NCBI RefSeq assembly: GCF_907164905.1
Contig: NZ_CAJRAF010000001.1
Span: forward strand, 1,585,001-1,649,000
Direction of reading: 5' to 3'
DNA: 64,000 bases
Source of the DNA: Dyadobacter sp. CECT 9275
GTDB taxonomy: Bacteria > Bacteroidota > Bacteroidia > Cytophagales > Spirosomataceae
A program made the translations under genes and the position numbers. Under the pieces are notes generated by a model. That model ran no database searches, was not told the origin of the DNA, and saw only the letters and a list, made by a program, of their open reading frames with translations. Positions 44,960-54,554 of the stretch are shown here, piece after piece; positions within the stretch are counted from its first letter, which is position 1, and each line of letters starts with the position of its first letter.

Positions 44960-46183
44960 CTAAACAACTGCTTTCGAAAATTCCTCTTTGAGCCGCGCAG
45001 CCACAATTTTGTCCTCACCGGCTTTCAGCATCCAGGTGGTGATGGTCAATGCATTATTTCCTGCAGGCATAAATTCTATGGATGGATTTCCGTTTCTGAG
45101 GTTTTCCTGTAAAGCTTTCACGGGAAGGTTCACTTTGGCCATATCCCAGGTGATCTTAAGCGTAGGGGTGTGGTTGCCCAGTTCGGGCGTAAACACCTCC
45201 GTGGTAATTCCGTTGACACTTTTTGCAGCTTTTTCGATGGTTGCAACACGGTCCTCCCACATTTTCCATTCCTTCTTGTGGTCCATGTTTACGAATTTCT
45301 CCAGGGCCACATACATACCCAGTATTTCTTCCTTATTCACCTTCATTCCACGACCAATGGTTGATCCGCGCGGAGGCATGCTCAGCCGGGCAGCAGCGAT
45401 CAGGTCTTTTTTACCCATGAGTATACCTGCGCTCTGCGGTCCTCTCATTGCTTTTCCGCCTGATACGCATACAAGATCAAATCCCAGATCATTGAAACGC
45501 CACAGGTTCTCTACCGGCGGTACATCGGCAGCCATGTCGATCATCGTAGGTATCCCATGGCGCTTGGCAATTTTCACCCATTCTTCATGTTTGATCGCTC
45601 CCGAGTCGGCCTGGATGTTAAGGAACCACATCATGGCCGTTTTTTCATTGATGGCCTTTTCAAGTTCATCAACCGTTTCAATGTAAACAATTTTGCAGCC
45701 TGTGTTGGTCAGGGCGTGGGAATAGCCGATGTTATGGCCTTTTTGGATAATCACCTCTGACTTCATGCCGGTACCTTCCAGGTGTGGCAAGGCTTCCACT
45801 TTCTTTTGGTCCATGCCGGTCAGTACACCTGCTAGTCCAAGGGTCAAGGCTGAAAAGCAACCGGCTGTTACTACTGCCGATTCGGCGTGGGTAAGTGCGG
45901 CAATTTTTTCTCCCACTTTGGTCTGAACTTCGTCCAGCATCATAAATTCCTGTGCAGCTCCCTGGATGGTCGCTACTACTTCGTCTTGCATCAGGGAGCC
46001 GGTCATGGCTGTGTAGGTACCGGCGGCATTAATGAACGTCCGAATGCCTAGTTCCTTGGCAAGGTTGCGTACGGGTACTTTGGTTGCAGCGGATGCAAGC
46101 GGGTTAAGGCTGTTTTCACCCAAAACTCCACCCAGTAAAGGCAGGCTGGACAGATGTTTAATGAGGTCTCTTCTGTTAATCAT
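44960..46183 (-). CDS. Tat-exported SelA/DgaE-like PLP-dependent enzyme
   Basis: 407 residues. N-terminus MINRRDLIKHLSSLPLLGG is a twin-arginine signal. The mature part is a fold-type I PLP enzyme of the SelA-like group: FINAAGTYTAMTGSLM (substrate loop), VVTAGCFSALTLGLAG, D216 in PTMIDMAAD (pairs with the pyridine nitrogen) and the Schiff-base lysine K244 in VSGGKAMRGPQS. The group includes D-glucosaminate-6-phosphate ammonia-lyase (DgaE) and selenocysteine synthase; export rules out the latter. Probably an ammonia-lyase acting on a periplasmic amino acid or amino-sugar acid. Tat would export it folded, with PLP bound. It follows susD by 213 nt of A+T-rich DNA and heads the amidohydrolase. 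Confidence 0.87.
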   Translation of the reverse strand: MINRRDLIKHLSSLPLLGGVLGENSLNPLASAATKVPVRNLAKELGIRTFINAAGTYTAMTGSLMQDEVVATIQGAAQEFMMLDEVQTKVGEKIAALTHAESAVVTAGCFSALTLGLAGVLTGMDQKKVEALPHLEGTGMKSEVIIQKGHNIGYSHALTNTGCKIVYIETVDELEKAINEKTAMMWFLNIQADSGAIKHEEWVKIAKRHGIPTMIDMAADVPPVENLWRFNDLGFDLVCVSGGKAMRGPQSAGILMGKKDLIAAARLSMPPRGSTIGRGMKVNKEEILGMYVALEKFVNMDHKKEWKMWEDRVATIEKAAKSVNGITTEVFTPELGNHTPTLKITWDMAKVNLPVKALQENLRNGNPSIEFMPAGNNALTITTWMLKAGEDKIVAARLKEEFSKAVV

Positions 46184-46283
46184 GATTGGTAATGGACAGC
46201 GTATTCAAAAAATACGATTGGTTAAAATTTTGAGATAAAAAGTTCCAGATTAAAGATGAATTTTATATGGGTGAATACTCTTT

Positions 46284-46299
46284 AAAATATTAATATTTT
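46284..46299. promoter_or_regulatory. 16-bp perfect palindrome upstream of the PLP enzyme gene
   Basis: AAAATATTAATATTTT (46284-46299) lies about 100 nt upstream of the PLP-enzyme start in the A+T-rich gap after susD. It may be part of an independent promoter/operator. In such base composition a chance palindrome is possible. Confidence 0.3.
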
Positions 46300-46396
46300 T
46301 TAAATTTATTTAAAATGTAATTATAAAGTTTGGTGAATTCTGGTTTTGTTTAACTTTTATTTTGTTGTTTCAGGTCTAAAGCACACCTTTTCAGCA

Positions 46397-47974
46397 TTAG
46401 TTTTTATCCCACCAAAGTGGCGTACTTGCCTTGTCTGGCCCGCCCAAAAGGGAAACAGCACCTTCCATAGCCGCAGCATTGTTGGTATACTCCTGCTGCA
46501 GGAAAGGAATTCTTCTGGGAAAACGGGTTGCAGGTACATCGGTATTAACAGAGTTAACCACCGTATATAGTTTAGGCAAACGCGTTCTGCGGAATTCGGC
46601 CCAGGCTTCTATGCCGTCAGGATACAAGGCCAGCCATTTCTGAGTGGCGATCTGCTCTCTTTGAATAGCCTCCGTGGCGGCCCATTTCACGGTAATACCG
46701 GATAGTGCAGGAGAATTCTGCTGGTCGGCAGGTGCCACCGGTGTATGGTTACTTGCGATATAATCATTTACCACCTGGCCTGTAATACCCCATCCTTCCA
46801 TCGAAGCCTGGATACCTTTTTCATAGAATTCGCGGGCCGTTCCGGTTTCTGTATTCCAGCCGTTCAGGGCTGCTTCTGCCAGCAGGAAATAGGCTTCTGA
46901 AGTGTGCATAATGTCTTGTGCTACGGCCAGCTGCCTGTCCCATGCCGAACCTTTTCCTGTGTTTCTTATCCAGCGGGTACCTATGTTGGAGTTGTAATCA
47001 TTGGTATTGAGTGTCTGGGTAAGCTCCGAGGAGCCAAGCCCGTTGCGCAGGCCTTCATAGGTTTTGGTGGTGAAAGCCGGTTGGAAATAGATACCGATCC
47101 GAGGGTCCTCAAAGCCTTTCAGTACCGACTCCATGGCTGCGCTCATGCGAAACTCGCCCCAGCCGGAAATGAAGGAAAGTCCGTTGTAATCACTCCCGAT
47201 TAGATTTTTGGTCATCATGGCGTTGTCTGCCAGGGTGGCTAAAAGTCCTCCGGCAATGGCTGCCTCAGCTTCTGTTTTTGCTTTGGCGGGATCAGCCTTT
47301 GAGATACGCAAAGCCAGGCGAAGCCGAAGGGTGTTGGCGAATTTTATCCATTTTGAAACATTTCCCGCGTAAACGATGTCGTAGTTACCATAAGGCGTTT
47401 CCGAGGTTTTACCTGCCAGAATGGTTGTTGCTTCCGCCAGCCGTTTGAAAAAATCGTCGTAGATATCCTTCTGAGCATCATATTTTACAGTGCTCGGCGC
47501 AATAGCCGCTTCGAAATAGGGAATGGGACCGTAATAATCCGTTACACGGTGAAAAGCGTAGACCCACCAGATACTTGCCAGTGCATATTGGGAAGAGGAA
47601 GGGGCTACCTCATCAAAAAGTTTCCTCAACTGGGGCGCAACCTGTGTGTAGATGGGATTCCAGTGGCTGTCGATCCAGGTGGGGTGCATATAGTACCTGT
47701 CGGACTGGAAGTTAGGTGTTGTGGTTGCATAGTACTGCGCATATAAATCGGCGAACAGATTTTGAGCTGTCTGGTAATTACCAGCCGAGTAGGATGCCTG
47801 TTGCTGGGCACGGGCAAATAAATAGGGAAGTTCGGCGTCGGTGAGTTCGGTGAGTGCTGTTTTACTGGTATTAATCTCGTCAAAATCTCCGGTACATCCT
47901 GCCATTACGCCTGCTACTCCCGCCAATACAGTTACTGCCGCAATTCTGATATATATTTTCGTGACTAATTCCAT
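46397..47974 (-). CDS. SusD/RagB-like outer membrane lipoprotein (module B)
   Basis: 525 residues with a lipoprotein signal ending at C27 (AGVMAGCTGD). SusD-like_2 subfamily, as in module A: FDEINTSKTALTELTDAELPYLF, VSKWIKFANTLRLRLALRISKADPAKAK, KWLALYPDGIEAWAEFRRTRLPKL and a similar terminus (STPLWWDKN). Binds the nutrient at the cell surface with its SusC partner, 49 nt upstream. Together with module A this is the second non-glycan-like SusCD pair in 16 kb. Confidence 0.93.
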   Translation of the reverse strand: MELVTKIYIRIAAVTVLAGVAGVMAGCTGDFDEINTSKTALTELTDAELPYLFARAQQQASYSAGNYQTAQNLFADLYAQYYATTTPNFQSDRYYMHPTWIDSHWNPIYTQVAPQLRKLFDEVAPSSSQYALASIWWVYAFHRVTDYYGPIPYFEAAIAPSTVKYDAQKDIYDDFFKRLAEATTILAGKTSETPYGNYDIVYAGNVSKWIKFANTLRLRLALRISKADPAKAKTEAEAAIAGGLLATLADNAMMTKNLIGSDYNGLSFISGWGEFRMSAAMESVLKGFEDPRIGIYFQPAFTTKTYEGLRNGLGSSELTQTLNTNDYNSNIGTRWIRNTGKGSAWDRQLAVAQDIMHTSEAYFLLAEAALNGWNTETGTAREFYEKGIQASMEGWGITGQVVNDYIASNHTPVAPADQQNSPALSGITVKWAATEAIQREQIATQKWLALYPDGIEAWAEFRRTRLPKLYTVVNSVNTDVPATRFPRRIPFLQQEYTNNAAAMEGAVSLLGGPDKASTPLWWDKN

Positions 47975-48023
47975 AGGTCTTTAAAAATGAAATTTCTGAT
48001 TAATATGAATTTCATCCATGATG

Positions 48024-51000
48024 CTAAAATCCTAGTTTTAAATTGAGTCCAACCGTTCTGGTGGATGGCAATGTTCCGTATTCCGCCCCCTGGTAATTGG
48101 CAGAACCCAGGTTAACGTCCGGATCAAACGGCAGTTTACGTTTTTTCAGACCGGGAATATCCATCCTGGCGCTGCCTCTGTAAAAGAAGAACAGGTTGCG
48201 GGCTGTAAGTGACAGCCGGGCGTTTTTAATAAACAAACAGGCCGGCGTTGGAATATTATATCCCAACGAAAGCTCTCTTAGTCTCACGTTGGTAGTATTA
48301 TACGCAAAGAAACCACCCCATGTATAACGTCCCTGAGATACCGTTTGCCAGAATGTCTCGGCGGTGATGGGTACTGTGTTCTGTTCTGAGGTAACAACGC
48401 CATCGTCGGTTTCCACTACGGCCGGAAGTATCCAGCCTCCTTCGCGGTTTTCTTGTGTATACTTCGCCGTTCCGTCATAGGCCAGGTTACCATCTGTACC
48501 TGAAACCATTGTTCCGCCCACCCGTCCGTCGATCAGGAAGGTAAGCGTAAATTTCTTATAGGCGAAGGTGTTAGTGAAACCGAAGGTGAACTTAGGGTTG
48601 AAATTTCCTACAATGTTGTCAAATGAGGTCTGCACCGGAAGCCCCTTTGAGTTTACTACGTAATGGCCGTTGGCGTCGGTCTTCCAGCCATAGGCCTGCA
48701 GGTCGCCATACGATTTGCCTTCGCGTACGATAGCCGTAGTGGTGCGGGTATTTCCGCCCAGGGTCGCCGTTTTGATACTCGGGTGCAGCTTGATTACTTT
48801 GTTTACATTCCGGGCAAAATTGAGGGAGGCGTCCCAGGTAAATTTCCTTCCCCTGAGCGGAGAGGCCGACAAGGTGAGTTCAAAACCGTGGTTGTTGATC
48901 TTTCCCGCATTAACATACTGGCTGGTGAAACCGGTCGGACGGGCGAGGTTCAGTGTGAGCAACTGGTTGACCGTGTTACTGTTGTAATAGGTAAAGTCGA
49001 TGCCCAGGCGCCTGCCGAACATGCGGAGGTCCAAACCGAATTCCGTTGAGGAAGAAATTTCAGGTTTGAGGTTTTCCGCAGGTTTGGTGGTATTTCTGGA
49101 AATGAACCCTCCGGTACCGCCTTGCGAGAAATTGTAGGTTTGTGAAAGGCTATATGGTGATGCATCGTTGCCTACCTGTGCCCATGATCCCCTCAGTTTC
49201 AGAAAGCTGATCCAGGAGGGAAGCTCGAATGCTTCGGAAAGAATGGCATTCGCGCCGAAAGAGGAATAGATATAGGAGTAAGGCTTCGGAAGTGTGGACG
49301 ACCAATCGTTACGTATCGACGCGTCCAAAGTGATGAAATCACGCAAGGAAACGGATGCCGTACCGAAAACATACTGAAGTTTCTTTTCGGAGAAACCTGT
49401 GATCTGCGTTAAAGCGGAGGCAAAGGAAAGATCAAAACGGTTCGGAACCGAAAGTCCGGTTGTGCTGGCTCCTACCTGTGAGAATCGGTTATAGGTTGAA
49501 CCCGCCCCAAAGTTGTACGTCACCGTGAGGTCGTTTCCGATGTTATTATGGCCAGAAAGGATCAGGTCCATGTTTCTTTCCAGCTGCTCACCGGTGTAGT
49601 CCGAAAATGAACCACCGGTACCTGCAAACAACAGCGTACCGGCAGCGTAACCGAAATTGTAGCGGTCGGCGTACCAGTCGTAACTGATCCGGCCCTGCAC
49701 ATTGAGCCAGTCGGTGAGGTTGTACCTGGCTGACCCCAGGACGATGACCCGATTCCTTTTTTCTGAAGCAAAAGTTTTGTTCAGCGTCCAGTAGGGGTTC
49801 ATGTAAATACTCGAGCTGGTCCAGTAGGTAGGCTGTCCGTTTTCATCCTGATAGGTATTGTAAACATTATTCAGGTCCACACTGCGAGGAACCTTGTAGA
49901 GGTTCATGGTTACGGAGCTTTCCTCACCGGAGCGTGGTTTGTTTTCAATACTCTGATTGGTATAGGTAACTTTGGCATCTGTTGAAAAACGCTTGCTGAT
50001 TTGTGTATTTAGCCGAAGGTTCATGCTGTGGCGCATAAGCTGGTTGTTCGGCAGGATGCCCTGGTTGTAATTATTGGTATAGGACAGGTAACTCTGTACC
50101 TTGTCGGTACCGGCCGAAATTCCAATGGAGTTGTTAGTTGCCACCGCATCACGAAAAAAATCCCTGATGTTATCGGGATAGGTAGTGGCCTCGGCACCCC
50201 AGCTATATGGTGAGTTGGAACTGGAAATGCCTCCAGCACCCTGCCCGAATTGATTCTGCAGGCGGGGTAATAAAAATGGTGTTTCAACCGAAACACCTGA
50301 ATTGATATCGGCAGAAATTTTTCCGGCCTTGCCTTTTTTTGTTGTGATCATGATCACACCGTTGGCTGCACGGCTGCCATACAGTGCAGAAGCGGCCGGT
50401 CCTTTCAGTATGTTCAGTGATTCAATATCGTCCGGGTTGAAGTTGTTGGCCCCGTCACTGCCATTGATACCCCCGAAATCTCCGGTAACCTGACTGCGTA
50501 CCGTGTTGTCGACAGGTACTCCGTCAATGACGAACAGCGCGTTGTTATTACCTGTAATGGAACGATTACCGCGCAGGATCACGCGGGTGGCAGAGCCCGG
50601 GCCCGAAGAACTTTGGGTGATACCGATCCCGGCAATCTTGCCCGAAAGTGTATTGACGAAATTGGGATCCCTTACGTCCGTCAGCTGTTTCCCGTCTATT
50701 TGCTGGGTTGCATAGGTAAGTGTTTTTGCGTTACGCTCAATTCCCAGAGCGGTTACCACTACTTCCCCAAGCTGTTTCACATCTTCGTTTAATACCACAT
50801 CAACAACATGGCGGTTCTCTACGGCAATTTCCCGGGTAGTGTATCCAATGGATGAAAAGATCAGGACAGCATTGTCATCAGGAATGGCCATTGTGAAATT
50901 TCCGTTACCGTCCGTTGAGGTTCCCCGGTTTATTCCTTTGATCACAATGTTGGTTCCCGGAACGGCTGAGCCGGTAGCATCCTTCACGGTGCCATTTATT

Positions 51001-51443
51001 TCCCTGGTAATATGCTGCTGCGCTGCTGATGGAACCGAAACTGGCTGCGGAGCCTGGCCGGTGGCTCCAGAGGCCGGTTTGCTGCTGATGATAATATTGT
51101 TATTCACCTGGGTATACCCCAGGCCCGTACCGTTTAGTATCAGTTCCAAAACTTCTTTAACGGGTCTTTTTTCGAGAGATACAGATACCCTTTTCTTTCT
51201 ATGGATCCGCTCAATGCTGGTTATGAACTTAAAGTCGCTCTTTTTCTCAATCGCTATAAATGCATTCTGGAGAGTAACGTTATGTAGGTGTAATGAAATT
51301 TTGACATCTTCTATACTCTGCATTTTGCCGGATCCCACGGCAGTGGAACGTCCGGTACATAATACTGAAATCAATAGAAAACCAAGAGATTTCCAATGCC
51401 CGACGCAGGAACCGGATCGCTTGGTAAATGTCTGTTTTCTCAT
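48024..51443 (-). CDS. SusC/RagA TonB-dependent transporter with STN domain (module B)
   Basis: 1139 residues. Signal region in the first 40 residues, STN domain at about 48-118 (ISLHLHNVTLQNAFIAIEKKS to GYTQVNNNIIIS), carboxypeptidase-regulatory-like domain at about 150-220 (GTVKDATGSAVPGTNIVIKG), plug with the SusC signature (SRAANGVIMITTKKGKAG), and a barrel ending GLNLKLGF. It differs from the module A protein along most of the barrel, so the two probably take different ligands. The STN domain and the FecR/sigma genes upstream indicate ligand-triggered autoregulation. Ends 49 nt before susD. Confidence 0.95.
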   Translation of the reverse strand: MRKQTFTKRSGSCVGHWKSLGFLLISVLCTGRSTAVGSGKMQSIEDVKISLHLHNVTLQNAFIAIEKKSDFKFITSIERIHRKKRVSVSLEKRPVKEVLELILNGTGLGYTQVNNNIIISSKPASGATGQAPQPVSVPSAAQQHITREINGTVKDATGSAVPGTNIVIKGINRGTSTDGNGNFTMAIPDDNAVLIFSSIGYTTREIAVENRHVVDVVLNEDVKQLGEVVVTALGIERNAKTLTYATQQIDGKQLTDVRDPNFVNTLSGKIAGIGITQSSSGPGSATRVILRGNRSITGNNNALFVIDGVPVDNTVRSQVTGDFGGINGSDGANNFNPDDIESLNILKGPAASALYGSRAANGVIMITTKKGKAGKISADINSGVSVETPFLLPRLQNQFGQGAGGISSSNSPYSWGAEATTYPDNIRDFFRDAVATNNSIGISAGTDKVQSYLSYTNNYNQGILPNNQLMRHSMNLRLNTQISKRFSTDAKVTYTNQSIENKPRSGEESSVTMNLYKVPRSVDLNNVYNTYQDENGQPTYWTSSSIYMNPYWTLNKTFASEKRNRVIVLGSARYNLTDWLNVQGRISYDWYADRYNFGYAAGTLLFAGTGGSFSDYTGEQLERNMDLILSGHNNIGNDLTVTYNFGAGSTYNRFSQVGASTTGLSVPNRFDLSFASALTQITGFSEKKLQYVFGTASVSLRDFITLDASIRNDWSSTLPKPYSYIYSSFGANAILSEAFELPSWISFLKLRGSWAQVGNDASPYSLSQTYNFSQGGTGGFISRNTTKPAENLKPEISSSTEFGLDLRMFGRRLGIDFTYYNSNTVNQLLTLNLARPTGFTSQYVNAGKINNHGFELTLSASPLRGRKFTWDASLNFARNVNKVIKLHPSIKTATLGGNTRTTTAIVREGKSYGDLQAYGWKTDANGHYVVNSKGLPVQTSFDNIVGNFNPKFTFGFTNTFAYKKFTLTFLIDGRVGGTMVSGTDGNLAYDGTAKYTQENREGGWILPAVVETDDGVVTSEQNTVPITAETFWQTVSQGRYTWGGFFAYNTTNVRLRELSLGYNIPTPACLFIKNARLSLTARNLFFFYRGSARMDIPGLKKRKLPFDPDVNLGSANYQGAEYGTLPSTRTVGLNLKLGF

Positions 51444-51544
51444 TCTTTCGTATTAAAATAAATAATTCTGATAAGAGGGATATCGAAATTACAATGCGTT
51501 AAATTACATAGCTCCTTCGAGAAAATCTTAACGTTTTCCGGCCA

Positions 51545-52564
51545 CTAGTGGCAGACCCCGCCAGTAATAATGACTTCGTCTCCTGAGATTTTGTAATGAA
51601 AGGAATTGGATATACTCAGCAGTTTCAATATGTCCGCCAACCGGGCGTCTCTGTTAAAGCTGGCCATGACACGGCACCCTCTGAGTTTTGAATTCAAAAT
51701 CCTTATTTTTTTTCCATACCGGTCTTCCAAACTTTTTGCTACCTCTTCGTAGGTGTTGTCCCTAAAAGCAAGCGGGTCAAGTCTCCAGGCAGCAATATTA
51801 TTCAATCTAACGATGCTTGTATACGTTTGTGCATTTTGCGTGTCTACCACCAGTTTTTGCATTGGTGTAATTTTGCTTGAAGCAGGTACCGAGCCATTGA
51901 TACTCTCTGTATTTACTTCCACTTTTCCTGTCATAACGGAAACCTCTCCGTCTTTTTCATCCGGATAGGATCGCACATTGAACGAGGTACCCAATACCCG
52001 GGTGGATATCCCTTTACTCTTTACGATAAACGGTTTCTCCTTGTTTGGCTTTATTTCAAAAAAGGCCTCGCCCACCAGCGTAACCTCCCTGAGATCACCT
52101 TCAAATACTACCGGGTAGGTCAGAATACTCTTTTTATTCAGCCAAACGGTAGAGCTGTCCGGAAGTGTTATTTTTATTACATCGTAATTTCCGGTCACTT
52201 TCTGTTCAAACGCAAGCGCTGGCCTTGCAGTAATCATCCCTTTGTAAAAATTGAACGCAATGCCCAGGATCAAGATAATGCTTGCTGCCATAAACCAGGC
52301 ATTTGCGCTTATGCTCAGTATCCTGTTCTCTGCTGCCTGCTGTTTTTGCGCAGCCATCCGGGAATGGAGTACATGAAGGCCGCGTTCAAGGCTGAAACTA
52401 TTATTCTCAGGAATCTGCTGATTGCGCCATGCACTTTCCAGCTGCTGGAACAGCAGATGATTTTCCTCGTCTTCCAGCCATGTTTCCATGAAAGACATTT
52501 CGTCCAAGCTGCATTCGCCTGTTAAGTATTTGGCGATTAAAGGCCATGGTGTTTGATCTGACAT
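51545..52564 (-). CDS. FecR-family anti-sigma factor (module B)
   Basis: 339 residues: cytoplasmic part (about 1-85) with YLTGECSLDEMSFMETWLED, a membrane helix (AWFMAASIILILGIAFNFY, about 88-106), the FecR domain (ITLPDSSTVWLNKKSILTYP, GEAFFEIKPNKEKPFIV, VLGTSFNVRSY) and a DUF4974-like C-terminus (LADILKLLSISNSFHYKI). Lies 67 nt after its sigma gene and 101 nt before susC. Same role as in module A, with little sequence identity outside the FecR core. Confidence 0.93.
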   Translation of the reverse strand: MSDQTPWPLIAKYLTGECSLDEMSFMETWLEDEENHLLFQQLESAWRNQQIPENNSFSLERGLHVLHSRMAAQKQQAAENRILSISANAWFMAASIILILGIAFNFYKGMITARPALAFEQKVTGNYDVIKITLPDSSTVWLNKKSILTYPVVFEGDLREVTLVGEAFFEIKPNKEKPFIVKSKGISTRVLGTSFNVRSYPDEKDGEVSVMTGKVEVNTESINGSVPASSKITPMQKLVVDTQNAQTYTSIVRLNNIAAWRLDPLAFRDNTYEEVAKSLEDRYGKKIRILNSKLRGCRVMASFNRDARLADILKLLSISNSFHYKISGDEVIITGGVCH

Positions 52565-52631
52565 GAATAACTGGCTTGCTGAAATTAGGACAAATAAAAA
52601 ATGGCGGTACCCCTATCCGCGCCGAATTTTT

Positions 52632-53174
52632 TTAGATAAGATGAGTTTTCTGGAGAAGCTTAAGTTGCTTCAGCGCCTTACCCATTTGATTTTCAACTGT
52701 TTTGGAAGAAAGGGAAAGGATCTCTGCAATTTCGTTGTACGTAAACCCTTCAAACCGGTTTAACTGAAATATGGCCTTTCTTTTTTGGGGAAGTATATTG
52801 ATCAGGTTGTGGATATTGGATTCAAATTCCTGGTACATGAGGGTTTCTACCGGGCCGGGCGCATTTTCAATGAGATCGTCACTCAGTTCATCCATTACAT
52901 TTTTTTCCTGTTTCATGTAATTGATGCTGGTGTGGCGGGTCGCAGTGAAAAGGTAGGATCTCAGGTTGCGGTCGATCATGAGTGATTCCCGCTTTTCCCA
53001 TATTTTGTAAAAGACATCTGCGACAATCTCTTCTGCCAGATCATTCCGGCCTGTGAAATAAGATGCAAACCGGCAAAGAGAATTATAGTACTTTTTAAAT
53101 AAAGAATCCAACGCCCTGCTGTCACCCTTTTTGATAAGGGCGATTAGAAGTAAATCATTTTGGTTATTGATCAT
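52632..53174 (-). CDS. ECF sigma-70 factor (module B)
   Basis: 180 residues. Region 2 (YYNSLCRFASYFTGRNDLAEEI, VFYKIWEKRE, NLRSYLFTATRHTSINYM) and region 4 (LPQKRKAIFQLNRFEGFTYN, IAEILSLSSKTVENQMGKAL) of the Bacteroidota FecI-like sigma factors. First gene of module B. A TTTG (53205-53208 on the complement) with 19-nt spacing to a TAAGTT-like element is visible but sits too close to the start codon to be trusted as the promoter. Confidence 0.94.
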   Translation of the reverse strand: MINNQNDLLLIALIKKGDSRALDSLFKKYYNSLCRFASYFTGRNDLAEEIVADVFYKIWEKRESLMIDRNLRSYLFTATRHTSINYMKQEKNVMDELSDDLIENAPGPVETLMYQEFESNIHNLINILPQKRKAIFQLNRFEGFTYNEIAEILSLSSKTVENQMGKALKQLKLLQKTHLI

Positions 53175-53373
53175 AAATTAACTTACTGTTGCTTAAACCA
53201 ATTTCAAATGCTTCTCCAGGTAAATTTGCCGGGGTGGTTTGGATTCATGCAGTTATCCGGATTTTTATATGGCTCAGAATAAAAATAGTGTCATTTAATT
53301 CTGTATACTCCATTGTTGGGCGAATAACAACCTACGATTTGTTAAAATTATAAAAGTATATTCAAAACGAAGT

Positions 53374-53415
53374 AACACGCTGTAAAATTTTCTTGTAAAT
53401 TTTTTACAGCGTGTT
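53374..53415 (-). terminator. inverted repeat / terminator after the lactonase gene
   Basis: 14-bp perfect arms AACACGCTGTAAAA (53374-53387) and TTTTACAGCGTGTT (53402-53415) with a 14-nt A+T-rich loop, 26 nt past the lactonase stop. No clear T-tract on the minus strand beyond the stem. Confidence 0.65.
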
Positions 53416-53441
53416 GGCCTGATTGGGTAAAAAGGCAGTGC

Positions 53442-54551
53442 TTACTTCAGAAAGTATTGTTTCACGCATACCGGAGTAGGCACGCTGATCTCCTTTCCAG
53501 TGTACGTTAGCTGGCCGTTTCCAGTGTTCCGGTTAAAGAAAACCACATTGTTATTGTCGCGGTTGGTCACGATTGCCAGCTGGCCTTTTTCATCAATCAT
53601 GAAGTTTCGTGGATGTTTTCCATGGGTATCTGCGTGTCCGGCAACGGTAAGTTTACCGGTAGAGGAGTCCACGGCATAAATAGCCAGGCTTTCATGGCCC
53701 CGGTTGGAAGCATAAAGGAATTTGCCATCCGGTGAAAAATGAATATCTGCGGCGTAACTTTTACCAGAAAAATCAGCCGGCAGCATTGTTACTCTTTCCA
53801 GCGGTACAAGCGCCCCCGTACCCTTTACGATCTTGAAGGAATTAACCACTGATGCCAGCTCACAGGCAGAATACCCAAAGTTTCCATTCGGGTGAATGGC
53901 AAAATGCCTAGGACCATCACCGGCTTTTACTTCCGCAAATGGAACCGCCGCAGGTGTTAGCTTTCCGGTTTTCTGGTTAACGGCATATACCATAATTTTG
54001 TCAATACCGAGGTCAGACGCGTAGATATACCTGCCGTCGGCAGAGGGGATAATCGAGTGCATGTGAGGTTTTTGGCCAGGTGCTCCCTTGTCCTGGATGG
54101 TGTCGGCGAGGGCACCGATGCTGCCATCTTTTTCGAGCAGATAAACGGCCAGGTCGCCGCTTCCGTAGTTGGAAACATAAATAAAACGGCCCTTGGGATC
54201 CACGCTGACGTGGCAGGGGCCTCTTCCCTGAGCGGGTTTGTCGTTAATAACGGATAATTTTCCGGTAGTCTGGTCAATGGCATAGGCCGAAATGGTACTG
54301 TTACCTTCATTGGCCGAATACAGGTACTTTTTGTTCGGATGGAATTCAAGAAATGAAGGGCTGTTCTTATTGACGAGTACCTGTAGTTCTTTGAATGACA
54401 AATTCTTCCGGTCAAATTCGTAAACATATATCCCTTCTCCCTTCTGAGTGTAAGTACCTACGTACAGTATTTCCCGGGTTTTCTGTGCAAGTGTGGTCAT
54501 CATGCTGATGATCAGGAAACTAATTGCTAGAAATATTTTTCTGGTTATCAT
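53442..54551 (-). CDS. exported lactonase, 7-bladed propeller (Pgl/YbhE-like)
   Basis: 369 residues with a Sec signal (MITRKIFLAISFLIISMMTTLAQ). Repeated propeller blades: SPSFLEFHPNKKYLYSANEG, GRGPCHVSVDPKGRFIYVSN, GDGPRHFAIHPNGNFGYSAC, FSGKSYAADIHFSPDGKFLY and HPRNFMIDEKGQLAIVTN. Relatives such as E. coli YbhE open 6-phosphogluconolactone in the cytoplasm; this one is exported and so should act on an unphosphorylated lactone. It follows the CBM9-like gene by 44 nt, almost all of which is a 14-nt tandem repeat ending 3 nt before its start codon. Could consume lactones made by the PQQ-type dehydrogenases of module B. Confidence 0.87.
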   Translation of the reverse strand: MITRKIFLAISFLIISMMTTLAQKTREILYVGTYTQKGEGIYVYEFDRKNLSFKELQVLVNKNSPSFLEFHPNKKYLYSANEGNSTISAYAIDQTTGKLSVINDKPAQGRGPCHVSVDPKGRFIYVSNYGSGDLAVYLLEKDGSIGALADTIQDKGAPGQKPHMHSIIPSADGRYIYASDLGIDKIMVYAVNQKTGKLTPAAVPFAEVKAGDGPRHFAIHPNGNFGYSACELASVVNSFKIVKGTGALVPLERVTMLPADFSGKSYAADIHFSPDGKFLYASNRGHESLAIYAVDSSTGKLTVAGHADTHGKHPRNFMIDEKGQLAIVTNRDNNNVVFFNRNTGNGQLTYTGKEISVPTPVCVKQYFLK

Positions 54552-54554
54552 GGT

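Noticed and set aside
46250..46350. Very A+T-rich gap between susD B and the PLP enzyme, considered as a horizontal-transfer boundary.
   Set aside because: It is simply a promoter-like intergenic gap; both flanking genes have the same composition as the rest of the island and no integrase or repeat borders it.
53178..53208. Bacteroidota-type promoter (TTTG, 19 nt, TAAGTTAA) upstream of sigma factor B.
   Set aside because: The -7-like element ends 3 nt before the start codon and would give a leaderless or truncated message, and it matches only part of the consensus.
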